Part shown: positions 44,637 through 58,429 of the stretch, piece by piece
Numbering within the stretch: the stretch's first letter is position 1
Layout: each line of letters opens with the position of its first letter
Assembly: GCA_013396655.1 (NCBI GenBank)
Contig: WBMV01004887.1
Coordinates: 315,978-379,977, forward strand
Source: Campylorhamphus procurvoides
Taxonomy: Eukaryota; Chordata; Aves; Passeriformes; Dendrocolaptidae
Direction of reading: 5' to 3'
Length of the DNA stretch: 64,000 nt
Translations under genes and position numbers: made by a program
The notes under the pieces: generated by a model
Databases searched by the model: none
Seen by the model: the letters and a program-made list of their open reading frames with translations, nothing else
What the model was told of the DNA's origin: nothing

Positions 44637-47600
44637 CAACAGCAGGTGGCTGGTGTTTATTGAACCACATGTGGGTGGCAGCTTCGACAGGAAATTTCAG
44701 CAAAGAATATAAGATTTTCTGTGTCTTCGAAAAAGAGAATGAGAATTGACAAGGCTATAAATACAGCTATGCGAAAGCACGCTGCCTGGAGAACCCGGAC
44801 TGCGATGATAAATGACTGCTGAGTGCTATTTAGGGCACAGAGGCCTAGGAAAGTGCCAGCAAACTAAATATCTAGTCAAGCCTTCACATCTTCGCTGATG
44901 AGTTCAAAGGAGGATGGCAAGGGGAGCTGTTCCAGGCTCCCAATGTATCCGGAGGTGATGAAGTCCTCATGCTGGAAAATGGCTCTGAGGGGCATAAGCT
45001 GCAGCAGTGTCACTGCAGAAACTCTCCCAGACAGCAATGCTGGGGTTGTGACACCCTCATTAGAAGGTATGTTCACTAAACCACATTAAGCAGATCATCT
45101 AGGATAGGCACATGGCTGGGAGATAGCACAAAACTGGGCTTTGGCATGTAGACTTGGTGGGCACAAATCACTGACACGTTAGGAAAATGTAATGGGCATC
45201 AAAACCAAAAGGGTTTGGTGTGAGCACGACATTGGACAGCCTCTAGTGAGAAAGCCCTATGAAGCTGGGATGTCCGAGCATCCTGATCTGCTGATTTCTC
45301 CGTGCCCGTTTCAGTGTCTTCATATAATTTTGCTACCATGATCCAAAAAGCCAAGTCCCACAAGTGTTTTCAAATCAGATTCCCTGGCCAAACACCAAGG
45401 AAATTCTGACTTTTTATTCTGCCTGGTATGTAAACACATTTCAAAGGGCTTCAGCAGCAGAGGAGAAGGAATCTCTGTTCCGAGCCAGCTCCTGCTAGCT
45501 GAGAGCAGTAGCCATGCTCCCTGGGCACCAGCTCTTCTGTGGGAAGGTGTCACTCCTGATCTGTAGAGGAGAAGGAAGAGGCTCCACAGTTTGGTGTTTG
45601 AACTCACCTTGGACTGCTGACATTGCAGCTGTATTGCTTGGTGGGCTGAACTCTGCAGTATCCCCATCCTCCCACCTACCCCGAGACTGCCTTTTGGCTC
45701 TTTTGGAGGAACCAGAGGAAACCAGGTTGAGGGACTGATTTGGATTAAAAAATAACCCAGGGGAAAAAAGAAATTTTTTTTGATAGAGGATTTTTTTCAG
45801 CCAGAGCAGCTCCCCAGCTGGGCTTGGCAAATGGACTCACGTGCAGCCAAGCTGCTTGCAGCCCTCAGTTTTGGAGTCATTCCCACCGTGGGCGTTGGAC
45901 TGTGGACGGGAGGCTGGAGAAGTGCACAGGGGCCTGGGAAACATGAGCAAGATGCAGAAAACTCCACTCAGCCTTGCTGAGCTGGTACCTCACAGGGACC
46001 ACTGACAGGAAGCGGCAGAGCGAGATACACGTCTCTGAGGACTGGGGAAACTGGAGAGGAGCCAGAGCAGGTGGTGTGGGCAAAACTGGATTTTGCTACC
46101 CTGAAAGTAGGAAAGGGCTGAAGAGAGAGGGATAGAGAGGAACAGTGCAGGCATAGAAATCAGAGAAGGGACTGAGTGACTGCCTGTGCTGCTTGTCCTG
46201 GTCCTGGCCACTTGTAGTGTTGGCCAAGGTGCCCTGAGCTTCCTGCCATCAAATGGCTCTGGGAGCTGGCTCTTGCCCAGCAGCCAGGAAGGGCTGCAGT
46301 GTGCTAGCACAGGCTTGGGAGGTTGAGGACTGTAAAATACATTTAGTCTCCTTCTAATAGCTGAGATCCAAGGAAAGATTTGCAGAACACCCTACCAGTG
46401 GCAGAAACCCCCTTTTCTGCAGAGCCAAGGACAGGGCTCCCCAGTCTCCCAAACTCACTTGCAGCGGCAGTGTCTGTTTGCAGAGATGTACAGCAATGTC
46501 TTGCTCATCCCCAGCTCCCTTGCTCTCCTCTCGAATCCCCAACTACCTCTAGTTTTTCACTCCAGCAGCAGTGGCATTCCCACAAGGGAACAAGCACCAT
46601 CGTTGGCTAACTGAGGCGTGTCAGAGAGACACTTTTGCTCCCCCTTGTTCCAGCTATACTGAGCACACAGGCTGGTTGGAAATGAGAGAGACCAGAGGAG
46701 ATCAGTCCCGTGGGGAGTGTGTCTTCCCCACAGCTCCCAGGGAGGATCAGCCACAGGGACAGAGCCAATTCTTCATTATCTGCAGCACAGGGAAGGCAGC
46801 CGGGGCTTGCAGGGAGCTGGCAGGAAGATGGAGGAGCTGAAGAGATGCAGCAGAGTTTGCACTGCGTTTACTAATCGTGTCTAAAACATGAGGCCAAACC
46901 ATTTATTTATGGTCTGGCTGATGTGCAGCATTTTGATCACAGTGACTGCTGCTAGAGAGAGACCAGCCGCCCTCACAAAGGCCGTCAGCACAAACCTCCG
47001 CTTGCCACATTCCTCCTACCCCCGTGCAAAAGGCCACCCCAGCCTCACAAGAGCAGCACTGCTGCACACAAAAGCATGGTGCAGAGGCACGAGGATGCAA
47101 GCGTCAGCAAAAGGAAACTGCGCCTGGAGAACTACTGTCAGCTGCTTTGCAGGAGCTTGAGCCTGTGTGTGTGTGTCCTGCCCCAAAACATCACTGCTTT
47201 TTCCCAAATACCTGTGAAATGCCATGCCCGACCACTGCATTGAGCAGATCACCAGAAGGCAGGGGAGGATGGTCAGTGTAAGGGGCTATGTGGATGGAAT
47301 GGAGTAGTCAAAAAACACTGCCATCACCAACAACAATAACACGAATCTTGCTAATTTTACTAAGCCCCTATATTTACTCACTAATTCATAAGGCCTTGAT
47401 TAGATATTGGCTAGGAAGATGTTTGTTTTAGATTATACACAGGGAAATTCTCATGGTTCTGAGAAGGCTCGGCTGTGTATCACGCCCAGGTGCTCAAACA
47501 CCAGAATCAGATTGCTTAATATTGTTGTGTTTGGCTTAAAATAAAAAGAAAAAGAATACCAGCTCCTTTCCATTTTTATTCTGCTCTTCCAGCCTCTGAG

Positions 47601-50600
47601 GGGACTCAGGTAGCTTCTCCAGGTGATTCTTTGCAACCTCCATGGCCCAGAGCTCCCAGAAAAGTGAAAGGGTCTCAGCAGAGGCATGCAGCCAAGGGAC
47701 ATCACTTCCTTACCCTTCTCCTCAGCTCATCAATTTTCCCCATCCCACTGATACTAACTGCAACTTCACCAGACCTGAGCTTGTTCTGTCCTTAAGGCAT
47801 CTGTGGTTGTTTTGGTATGTTCCTCTCACCCTCCTGTTCCTGTGCCCCATGTAAGGCACTGGGGAGGGGGCTGCAGCCCCTGGCGGTGCCTGCTTCCAGA
47901 GCTGCTATGTGACCCTGGGAGGGCAAGAGCTTCTTCTTGGCACCAGCACATCTGCTCAGCCTTTGCTGCGAGTAACAGGCTTCAAACGAGTGATCTGCCA
48001 GCCCTGGGGAATTCCAGCTAAAAGTGAACCATGGAACATCCCTCTGCATCCCCACCAGCTGCAGCCAGGGCAACAGAGGCTGGGGAAGACCTTTGTTTTA
48101 AACAGAGTCCACTGATCCCTCTTCAGTCTGGAGGAAAGCTCCACCAACATCTAAAAGCTGCCTGCTTTCACCTGCAAGGATTGTTCACTACAAGAGAAAC
48201 AGGTTCAAATAAGTAAAAAGAAAAATAAAAGAGCACTTGAAAGGGAAATACTTCTGCAAATTGAGACCCAAAGAATCCCAGAGGTATTTGATGCTTGAAT
48301 GGCTGAATGAGATGCCATTCTGCAAGGCGAAGCATTCAGGCTCATTTATTTATTTAAATTGGCATGGAGATGCTGCTCAGATTTGCTGCCTGCAGCTATC
48401 CATCAGCCAGGATCCAGTGGGCTGACAAGGGAACCTCAGACAGGGAAGGGGGGAAGGGGCTTGCAGGGGGGATGCAGAGCCCTCCTCAGTTCCTGCCTTC
48501 CTTGGGAGGGATTTCTTGTATGTGGTGGTCACAGCAGCAAGGGTAGTTGAAGCAGGGGACAGTTTACCCTCCAGCACCCTAAAAATGCACTGCCCTCCAC
48601 TCCAGCCCTGATTTCCCGAGTCAGATGTCATTGCCTGGGTTGTGTGTGGAACACCCATGGGGATGGGGCCATCCCTCACGCCCCCAGTGACACTTCTGCC
48701 ATCACGTCAGATGGTGTCAAAACAGCCCAGTGGTTTGGTCCTTGGCCGAAGGTGTGTAAGCACACCAGGGAACCCCAGCTCTGGGGCACAGGCAAGATGG
48801 GGCAGCCCATGGCAAGTTGCCCAAATTAATCTGGGAGCAGGAATTAGCAAAAGGCAGGAGCAGCCTGTCAAACCAGTCCCTCTTAAACATCTGTATGTGC
48901 CTGGACAAGTCGTCAACAGGCCCCAGGATGGGATGTAGACCCCATGCAGCAATGCAAAGCTCAGGTTGATGGTGCAAACATGCTGCTGTTTCCTTACAGG
49001 GAGTGCACACAACTTGTATTACTGCTTTTTTCACCCTGTGGTAAGCAGGGGCAGAGCAGTTTTGGCCCTGGCATGGAACAACAGCCGAGGGAAGAAGTCA
49101 ACAGCTCTTCTCAGAATCATCATCTCCCAGGAGCAAGACCCCTCACAAGGCAGGAGGGCTCCCAACACCCACCCACAGATGGCAAAGGTGTTTGCTTTGA
49201 GGGGTGGGTCCCCAAATACAGGATGCACTTTGGACCTTCCAGCCCCTCTCCTTCTCTGTGACTCAAACAGAACTGCTGCAACTGGTGGGAACAAATGCCT
49301 GTTGGGGCAGGAAGCAGCAGGAAATGGGAAATCATTGCATGAGGTTTGACAAGTCCACCAGATCACCTCATTTTTGGCCACCAGCCTCTTCCTGGCCCCT
49401 CATGGCTCAGGTTGTATAAAACAGCCCACGGGTTACTACAGCCTGCAAGGAGTGACCCACAAAAAATCAGGCAACCAGGAAAACAAGGGGAATTTTGTTT
49501 CCCATCACCAGCAGGACCTGAGCTCAGCTACATTCAGAGGAGAGGTTTGTTGGTTGAAGCTGGAAAAAAGGTGAACTAAACTCAATCCAGGCTTTGTTTT
49601 ACCATGTTGCACTCCTCTCTCTAGGACTCTGCTGACATTGTACGTTATTTTCCGGACTAGCGCCAGGCATTTTCTGTGGACACGTTCCCAGTGGCTTTCC
49701 AGACGAAGAGCTGTGATAAAAACCTAACCTATTATGTTGTAGGGCACTTCCTCTTCACCCTCACATAATCCAGGAATGGGATTTCTTTGGGATATTTACA
49801 GCTGTGAAGGACAGCACCTGGGTCGAACATCTCACCAAAGAAAAAGGAAAACCCCACAATTAAAATGCAGCTAAAGAAAACATGTGAAACCCGAGATATG
49901 GAACAAATCCCAGCTTGAATCATCTGGTTCCAAGACCTGCGTGGAGCCTATTGAGCTTGAGCTAATATCTATTCACCACATGCAAGAAGCAAAGACAAAT
50001 AGGAATGGCCTGGAGCTAAAGTTACAGGATGCTGGATCCGGAAACGATACCAGCCCCCTCTTCTGCTCTGACACCCGGTCAGGGCACCCATTCCACTCCC
50101 CCTGTATGTGCCTCTGTGGTGCTGTCACCATGCTCTCCTCAAGCCTCAAACCCCTCCTATCGGAGGGCAGAAACACCACGAATGGTAGCACATAGCCCTC
50201 TGCAAACTCATGAGGCTCTTGGTAACTCGACGTAGAGCTTGGAAAGTGCCTCTGTGTACTCTGGGTCCTGTGGCAGCCTGGCAGTGCCAGTGCATGTTAC
50301 ACCTGGAGGGCAAGTTGAATGAAGTACTTTCTGTTGTCCTGATCCCCAGCTCAGTCCCACCAGGGAGCTGGCTGGGGACCTCGCAGTTCCTGGTCAGGTA
50401 TTCTTGTCACAGGAATTAGTCCGAGGAGTTACATGAAGCACACTCTTTGGTGTTCCTCCCATGGAGGTGCTTCAAGCACAACATTTCATTCAGGCACTGT
50501 ATCTACAAGGTGAGATGGAGTGAGCACTGTATAGCACTTGGGAGCATGCATACCGACCTTTGCAACCCTAACTGACCCACAGGCATCTGTTGGCAGCTGC

Positions 50601-53600
50601 ACCCCAACATAAAGCCACCGCTTCCTCCCTCTTGCCCGGCCAGGATGCCGCTGGCCAACCACCCCACATGAAGCTTGCACTGGCACAGGGGGCATGATCT
50701 GGGTGAGTGAAGGCTGGCCGTGAAATGGTCATAGTTAACCTGAGCCACTTCGGCAAAATGGGTTATGGAGAGGCTGACCCAGTAACTGTGAAAGTGCTGG
50801 GGAGGAGGCTGAGCAAGGAGGCTGGTGGTGACAGCTAGTCAGGCTCAGTTACCTTTTAACCCTGTCAGCAGCAGGCAGCTCAGATGCAATCAGACCTCAG
50901 TGTCATTTCCTTTCCAGGTCTTGTTTTGCTTTCAGGGTGTTTTCCTAATGTTGTGTTTCTGGGCTATTGTGAATCTGTCCTGGCTTGGAAGATGAGTAAA
51001 TCTCCGTCGAGGGCTCTGGGGGCTGCAAGCTCTCACACAGACACGGACTGTGGGTCTCCACAAGAGTGTGCCAGGCTGGGCAGAGGGAGCAGCTCAGTGC
51101 AGCACAACCACATTAGCCCTGCAATAAACCGTCACCCCGAGCAGGACTTAATAGTTTAGCTAGATTAATGAGCCTGGGAGAGCCAATCTGGTTCATGCCT
51201 CAGACATGTAGTTCACTCACTGCAGCCCGGGTGAGCATCATGGCTAAGCCAATGCAGCCAAATTTTGCCAAATGAGAGGCTACAGGGTCAGGGCAGTCCT
51301 GCTAACAGTGACTCCTCTGGTTTTCCTGTCTGCACCTTCCAAGAGTTAAAATGGTTCTCTGTGGGATGCTTTGATAAGCCTCTATATCTCACGAGTACTT
51401 CAGAAAAGAGCAATAAAATGAGAGGCTGACAGGGCAGGCAAAGGAGGGGAGAGCAAATGGCCCACGTATTGTAGTTCCTGGTTTCCACATATAGACAACA
51501 GTCCCCTCCTTGAGGTCCTCTTTGAAGGGACAGGCACCTATTATACTTCCAGGATGTCATTCTGCTCCAAGTCTCATCTTCTCCAAGGGTGGAAGAGATA
51601 TGACTTAGTATGACTGAGGTGCAAGCAGGAGGGGAGCAAGCAACTTGTCAGCACAGTGTGGGACAGGCTGAGGTCTCCCTCCTTGTCCTGATCATTGCCC
51701 CAGCCCAGCCACAGGGCACGGGGCTGCCCTGGCTGCTCACTACTTGCAAGGGATGTTTTTTGGGTGCTGTAAGCTCCCCTCTGCCAGCAGTGAAGGAGCC
51801 ATACCTTGGAGACAGTCCTGTCCAGCATCTATAACTTCTCTCTACAATGTTATCAAAGGCCTTATCAACTCGTGCAGCTGGCACTGGTTGCAGTAAAATT
51901 GGTTTCAAGCCTGTTTTCTTTACAATTCACTGGTTGGACATGCCTGTATCAGTCACAGGAGCCCAGGAAATTGATCTGGCCCCAGTCAAAGTGCATTCAC
52001 TCAGAAGCATTTTAACTTGTTCAGCTGCAAATCCCATCATACCTTTGCCCGTGTTGGAGGCCGGATGAGGAAACAGCACCTGCTGTGCTCCAAGGGGAGG
52101 TTGGCCATGATGTGAACCAGCCTCACCTTGCATGCAGTTGTGCTTATTGGGGGGCGGGAGGGCTTCTGGGCTGACCCTCATCCCCTCTTCAAATCCACTT
52201 GCCATCTGTCTGCACAGCTGGGTGGGTTAAAGTCCAGCCTGTGGCTCTTTGACAGGTGTATTCCCAACAAGACAAGATGCTGAAAAAGATGCCAAATCAA
52301 AGAAGCCTCAGATCAGCATCAAGGGCTAAGATGTGAGGGCAAGGGAAAGTAAAAGGGATAGCTGGACTGGCGCCTCACCTGAGACCATCAAGGCAAGGAC
52401 GTGCTTTCAGGGAGGCTGTGGTGGAAACACTACTGGGAATGTTTCAAAGCAAACTCTGGAAAACATTATCCCAGGAGCAATTCTACAAATGGATGAGGAT
52501 GGCTGTAGTTTAATGTTTCTCTCCCACCTCTGACTTGTGGGAGCAAAAATCACAATTCAGAGATATTGAGGCCATCCCCAAGCAACAGGCAGCCAGAGAA
52601 AATCCACCGGTTGAAGTGAGCCCATCTGGTCCTGGCTAACAGCCCCATCTCCCACAGAAAATGCCCAACATCCCTTCCTGGATGCCCCAAGACAAACCTG
52701 TCCTGCTCTCTGTGCTGCTGATGAACACTTTAAGCCTCCACAGCGTGCACGAAAGAGTTGACTGCTGCTTCGCTGTAGCCACATCAATCTTCCTGAGGCA
52801 TCGTTTTGCAGTCCATCCCTTCACCATAAGCTGAGAGCACCAGGCTCTGGCTCAGAGGCACATGGCACTACAGTGTTTAGCACCAGTGCTTTTCCTTCTC
52901 TGTGGATGGATGTGGGAAGCATCAGACACACCAGGGTTGGGGGGAGCACCCCAGAAGATGGTGGAGATGGAGATTTTTCTGGAGTGAACACAAACAACAA
53001 AGTAAAGCACCTCCAGATTACAGCCACCAGACAAAACATGCCAGCATGCCATTTTCCTTCCTTCCTGTACTGGTAAAGTGACTCTAGGACACATCTCAGT
53101 ATGCAGAGGCACATGGCTGCTGCTGCACTGGATGGGCCTTTGAAAGAGGAAGGTGTTTCTCAACATATCCTTGTTTTGGCTGAGGTTATTGCCTGGGACA
53201 ATCCTGGAAGGAAATGATGTGCCTGGAGATACGGTGACTGGTGAGTAACTTGATGTATAGATGCTGGAATTCAGGTCTGGAAGAGGTCCTGGGGTGAGGA
53301 TTAAGGATGGCAAGGCTGAGGAAAGCATGTGATGGTCTTGTGTTCCCCCTCAGCATCCCCCATGGGACCAGCACTTCCTTCTCTGATGGCACAGCTCCGT
53401 TTTAGGGGATTTGGAAACTGTACACAAGTGGCAAACGTGAAAACCCCCTTTGCTGTACTGTGCTGCCCCTGCTTTCCCCCTGGGACTTCTCAGCATTCCC
53501 TCAGGATCTCCCAGCAGGTCAGAACTGCAGCACAGGGAGATAAGAGGAGCACATGAGATGGGCAGGCAGCAGGCTCAACAAAGCATGGAGGTGGATCAGT

Positions 53601-56600
53601 TTAACCTGAGCCTGGCTAAGTAAGGAGAAATAGTGTAGGTGTCTGCAACACTGCAAAGTGTGGACTGGAGAGGGGTGACAGGTGATAGCTGGGGGATGCT
53701 CTGTGAAGAGGAGAGAGAAGCGTGGTTCACTTTTCTCATGTTGTGATAATTATGTTTGCAGAAGCAAATTAATGCTCTTAAGTGTGAAGAGCAAAACAGC
53801 CTGGGAAGGAGCAAACTGTCTCCCTCCAGGAGGTCATCTGCTTCTTGACCACAACAACAGCTCTGTGCATCCCCAAGGGAGGGCTGCTGCACCCAGGCAT
53901 CCCTTGAGGATACACAGAGCTTCCAGCGCATTCCCAGAGTCCTTCCACCCACTGTTGTTGCATCATTCATAGAGACGCATTCCTTTTGACTTCACCTTTA
54001 TCTTTGTTTTGTCCAATTCTGCACAGTGGGAGAAAAACAATCAACCAACCCTCTGGTTTATTTGGTTTCCAAGGCTGAATGGGGATTACTTGTTAGCTCA
54101 TGTGTCCATCACTGGGAGAGCTGGCAGGTACTGACCCCCTGCACTCTGGAGGGTGCAGATTAACCTTAGCTCAAGCGGTGACAAGAGCTGGAGAAATGAA
54201 GGCAGACAACATTCTCCTTTTCTGTTTGCTGTTGTTCCTGAGGGGAAGACACCAGAAAACACCCAGCCAGGCAGCATTTCTTCCGCAAGAAGGGTTTGCT
54301 GTCATACCCAGAATAGGTGACTCAGAACAGGAGCTTGCAGTGCCATCAGGATTCTCAGTGCCCTGTGCTGCTTATATGCCACTGCTGTTAAAAACCTCCT
54401 CTCTCTTGCTGCAGAAATGCCTCTGAAGCCATCTCTTCTGGGTTTTGTAGATTGCATGGTGGAGATTTTTATCAAACTTATGTTGAAACATACTCACTTG
54501 CTGCCGGGCCAAATTTTTGCTCAACTTTTCATTTAGAAGCCACCACTGGCCTGCTATTACATATATTTCCGTTGTGTTTAGAGGCAGTGGTGGAAGCTCT
54601 GATATGTCAATCAGTCTAAAACCATACCACAAAATATAGCTGCATCCTAAAGAGTTTGCAGGCTGGAGAAGCACAGTGTTAGCAGGTACATGCGGTGTGA
54701 ACTGGACCAGTCAGGATGCTGGTGGCAGCAGACACCCTTGCCTCCATCTCCACTGCCCCCCTCTGCCCTCCCAGCTGCAGAAAGACTGGATTTTTCATGG
54801 TGCCAGAATTGGTCTGTAGTAGGACATGAAGATGAAACTCGATCTCTTTGCCTTTAGGATCACAAACTCAAAAAAACCCGGAATGCATTTCAGCAAATAA
54901 TCCACGGAGCAGGGCTGCCAGAAACCCCTAAGTGAGAGCAAACAATCCTTATCTGGCAAAGTTGTAGGTTACTTAACACCAGTGCAAGTTTAAAGGCATT
55001 TGTTTGTTTCTGTTGCACACAAGGCATCTTTTCTGGGCGGATCCTGCTATTAGAGTTAGTCCTTGAGTATTTGTACCAGCACTTGTTCATCTTCCCACTT
55101 GCTCTACTACAGCCTGACTGCTAGAAATGGTGATTGCCAGTTACTGTAATTTTCTTCAGATACAAGGCCTCAGAACACTCAAGGAGGAGATAAATATCAT
55201 TGTCCTATGCCGTTTGCCTTGCGACCAATAGAAATGTCACTTTGTTGTTTCCCTCCCTGCCACCAGCAGTGCAAAATGAACAAGGGCATCGGATTTCAAG
55301 ACTGGTTGGCTCAAAGGAAGACTTTGTTTGCAGAGTCTAGCTCCAAAGGGCATTAAAAGGACTCTAATCCTGAAGGGGGGGGAACGCAGTGACCTTTTGG
55401 TGATCTTGTAGAGAAAGGGTGACAGTGAAAGTTTGGCTCTGCCACTGTTAACTCTGCTCTGTAACTCAGTGTGAAGGTGTTAACCAAATGCCAATGACTT
55501 ACACACAGAGGGACCAAGAATCACTAGCCAGGAAAAAAAAGTTATCTAACAGCAATTGAGCATAGCTCCTTGGATGAGAGCTGGGTTCACCCAGAAGGGA
55601 TGGAGAAGGGCCGTTCCATCTTCTGCCTTTAGCCAGCAGATTGGAGCTATCAGGCTGTAAAGCCCGGCACATGCCTGACGCCCTGTCTAGAGGCTCTTGC
55701 CCACACTACCCACTTTTGGCACTGCCCAAGAGGAAGAAAAGAGGGCATATCATAGATCACCAACATAAAAAAACCCAAAAAACAAAAAAAATCCCAAACA
55801 AATCCACACAGAACAATATTTTGCTTCAAAGCCTTGTACAAGGCAGTAGCGTAGAGTGGGGAGGTGCAAATCATCACAGGACTGAGAGCACCACCTTGGC
55901 TTCAGCTGCAAACACAGAAGTGTCTTGGTTTGCAAACAGGCTCAGTTGTGGCTGGGTGATGTTTTATCTTGCTTTTTCCATCAGAATTCATTTGCATGCA
56001 GAGGTTTGGATTTTTAGACCATTTAAGGTTAACTCATTGCAATATGTTAATCGGCTGTTTTCCCAGAGGAGCAGCCAGCAGGGCTTAGGGAGCATGGAGA
56101 GCAGAAGTTGTTCTGCCAGGGCCAGGATGAACGTTTCTGCCACATTCAAGTTGCTCCACACCCAGGACATCCTTGCAGTGAATTCAGCTCCTTCCCAGCC
56201 TCACCAGTCCCACATGTCTACCTGAGCTCAATCCCTCTTCAGTCCCACAGAAGGGCTGGAAGCATCATATGCCATGCCAGAAGTGGTTTGGATGCCGTGC
56301 AGCCTGCAGGCACACATGGGCATTCTTGTTCTCCCTGTCTTCCCTCCCCTCTTTCTGCTCTTCATGGAGCTCATCCGAACTGTTCTGCTGTAAAATCCGT
56401 TCCTTGCTGATGGGTTTGGTTGAAATTGGCCAGTGGATTCAAACCATACCGTGGGCAGCTGATAGACAGGCAGATAGACAACATGATTGTGAGAGCTTCA
56501 TTTCTGTAAAAAATCAGGCTAAAAATGACTCCTTATCCCAAGGGAGCTTGTCCAGCATGTCTCAAAATGAAGTATGCAAAGCAGAGAGAAAACACTACAC

Positions 56601-57610
56601 AGACGGCAATGGTTAGGGTGCTAATTTGAGATCCACAGTCAATTTTCTATCCTCCTTCAGGCTCTCTGTTTGGCCTCCAGCAAATCACATAACTTTTTGA
56701 ATCCCCTGTTTCTTTTACCTAAAACAAAGCCAAAGGTTTGGGGGTTTTACCTTTAGAAGAAGGGATGATAACCAACTAAATTAGAGATCATGAGGTGCTT
56801 GGATACTATATCTAAGACTACAGCCTCGCTCTGGTGCCACCAAAGCACATAACACCATTAATAAAAAAATTTTAAAAACCCAACTTCTGTGTCTGGACCC
56901 ACAAACCCAGAACCAGAACTGTTTGGAAACAAGATCCTGATAGGAAGATGCAGCTGCACCAGGATGAAGGAGGTACAAGCATGATGTTGCATCCAGCAAT
57001 GTACTAGAGTATGCTGAAACAACAGCCTTCTGCATCATTCTTAGCTCAGGAAAGAAAAGGAAAATCTTGTCTTTCCTCACTCAAAGATTGAAAGGCAAAA
57101 CTAAAAAAAACACCCCCTCCACATCCTTGCATAGTAACAGAGGGGTAAACACCTCCAGGGAGGCTGCAGGAGCCTGTCTCTCTAGTTAGGAGTATTCAGC
57201 GTGGCAAACACTGTTCATCACAGGACCGGGGAGCTGTGGTATTGCAGCTGCCTCTCCAGGCACAGGATGTTATTCTGCCTCTAGATTTGTGGTCTGATGT
57301 TCTTGAACACTTGCACTCGCTGGGTGAGCCTGTAAGCCTTTAGTTTTATCACATTAACATGGAAAAGCGGTGGCTGTCTTCAAATCACCTCAAGGATGAT
57401 ATCTGAAGCAAAAGCATAATGTTTTATGAACGAAGGAAATCCAAAATAGCAATGGTTTCTTCCCGATAGTGCCAGCCATCCCTTCTGTGATGGGTGTTCA
57501 CTGGCTAGGGGAAATGAATCAGTGATTGCTGCCCATACCTAATAGGATTTTTCCTTCCAGAGCCAAAATCGTCCACACAAGGCTAATGCTGTCACCTGCC
57601 AGCCCCCGCA

Positions 57611-57647
57611 GGAAAAAAAAGGAAAAAGAAAAAAAAAAGAAAAAAAG
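57611..57647. repeat. A-rich low-complexity tract
   Basis: Runs of A broken by single or double G. No retrocopy is recognisable next to it. Confidence 0.85.
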
Positions 57648-58429
57648 CAGTTATGGATTCAATGCAACTTGAATCACAGCTGCAAAATTCTCCATGGGAA
57701 TGTAGGAGCTGAGGGTTCCCTTCAAGCCCAGTTTTCTACTAGGGACCCATGACTGTCTTGAAGAACACAGTCTTCTTGGTGAGCAACCTCATCTTGGATC
57801 CCCAGACATAGGAATGCTTGTGTGTTCCCACCAATATGCTGTTGCTGTCATTTAGATGGAGCCTTTCAGCGTCCTCAAGGACTTACCCCGCTGCAGTATC
57901 GTGTCTGTCACAAAACAACCTTCCTCATATCATGAGAACTTCCCTTGCTGTTTCGTTGTCTTCCTCCCCCATCCTCATTCCTTTCCCTCAGTACTTCTAC
58001 AATACTCTTGAGGCACTTCTGAATCCAGCTGACCTCTGGCTGTCTTTACTCATCCTTCTAGCTGAGTTTGCAGCGGGGAAAATTCCCCTTGAATTATGCT
58101 GTCTCTTTGCCCGAGCTCTGACACGGTCTCCATCTTGGCCTTAACACTCAAAATTAGGGCAGCCCTTTCCCAAGGAAACCCTCTCTGGTGCTGGCCAGGC
58201 AGATCAGTCCGTAGGGCAGACTCTTGTGCATCCTTGCTGGGTTGCTGCTCAAGAGAACAGGCAGTGGCAGTTCGACAGAACCACTTCTCACCTTCGCACC
58301 AGCAAGTTGCACAGCTCGCCCATCTGATAAATGGCAGGTTGGAGAGGCGTTGGCACCAATGCTTTGTTTTTAATGTGCTGTTTTTCTAAATTCCCATCAA
58401 ATGTCGAGGAAGGGTGTACCCTGTTTCTG

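Larger units (their letters stand above)
37801..58400. other. About 20 kb intergenic region with no recognised gene
   Basis: I read both strands and found no exon with protein similarity; the longest frames (up to about 195 codons) have low-complexity or random-looking products. Recognised pieces are poly(T) at 38556-38570, an A/purine-rich tract at 43190-43244, a CR1 tail at 44405-44464, a short perfect inverted repeat at 44610-44636, and an A-rich tract at 57611-57647. Non-coding RNA genes or enhancers cannot be excluded from sequence alone. Confidence 0.6.

Noticed and set aside
44752..44770. TATA-like ggctataaataca as a promoter
   Set aside because: No exon, CpG enrichment or transcript-like feature follows. 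A single TATA-like word is expected by chance.
55641..56225. 194-codon frame, the longest in the gene desert
   Set aside because: It includes a Lys-rich stretch from an A-rich low-complexity tract and no recognisable motif or exon structure; consistent with chance.
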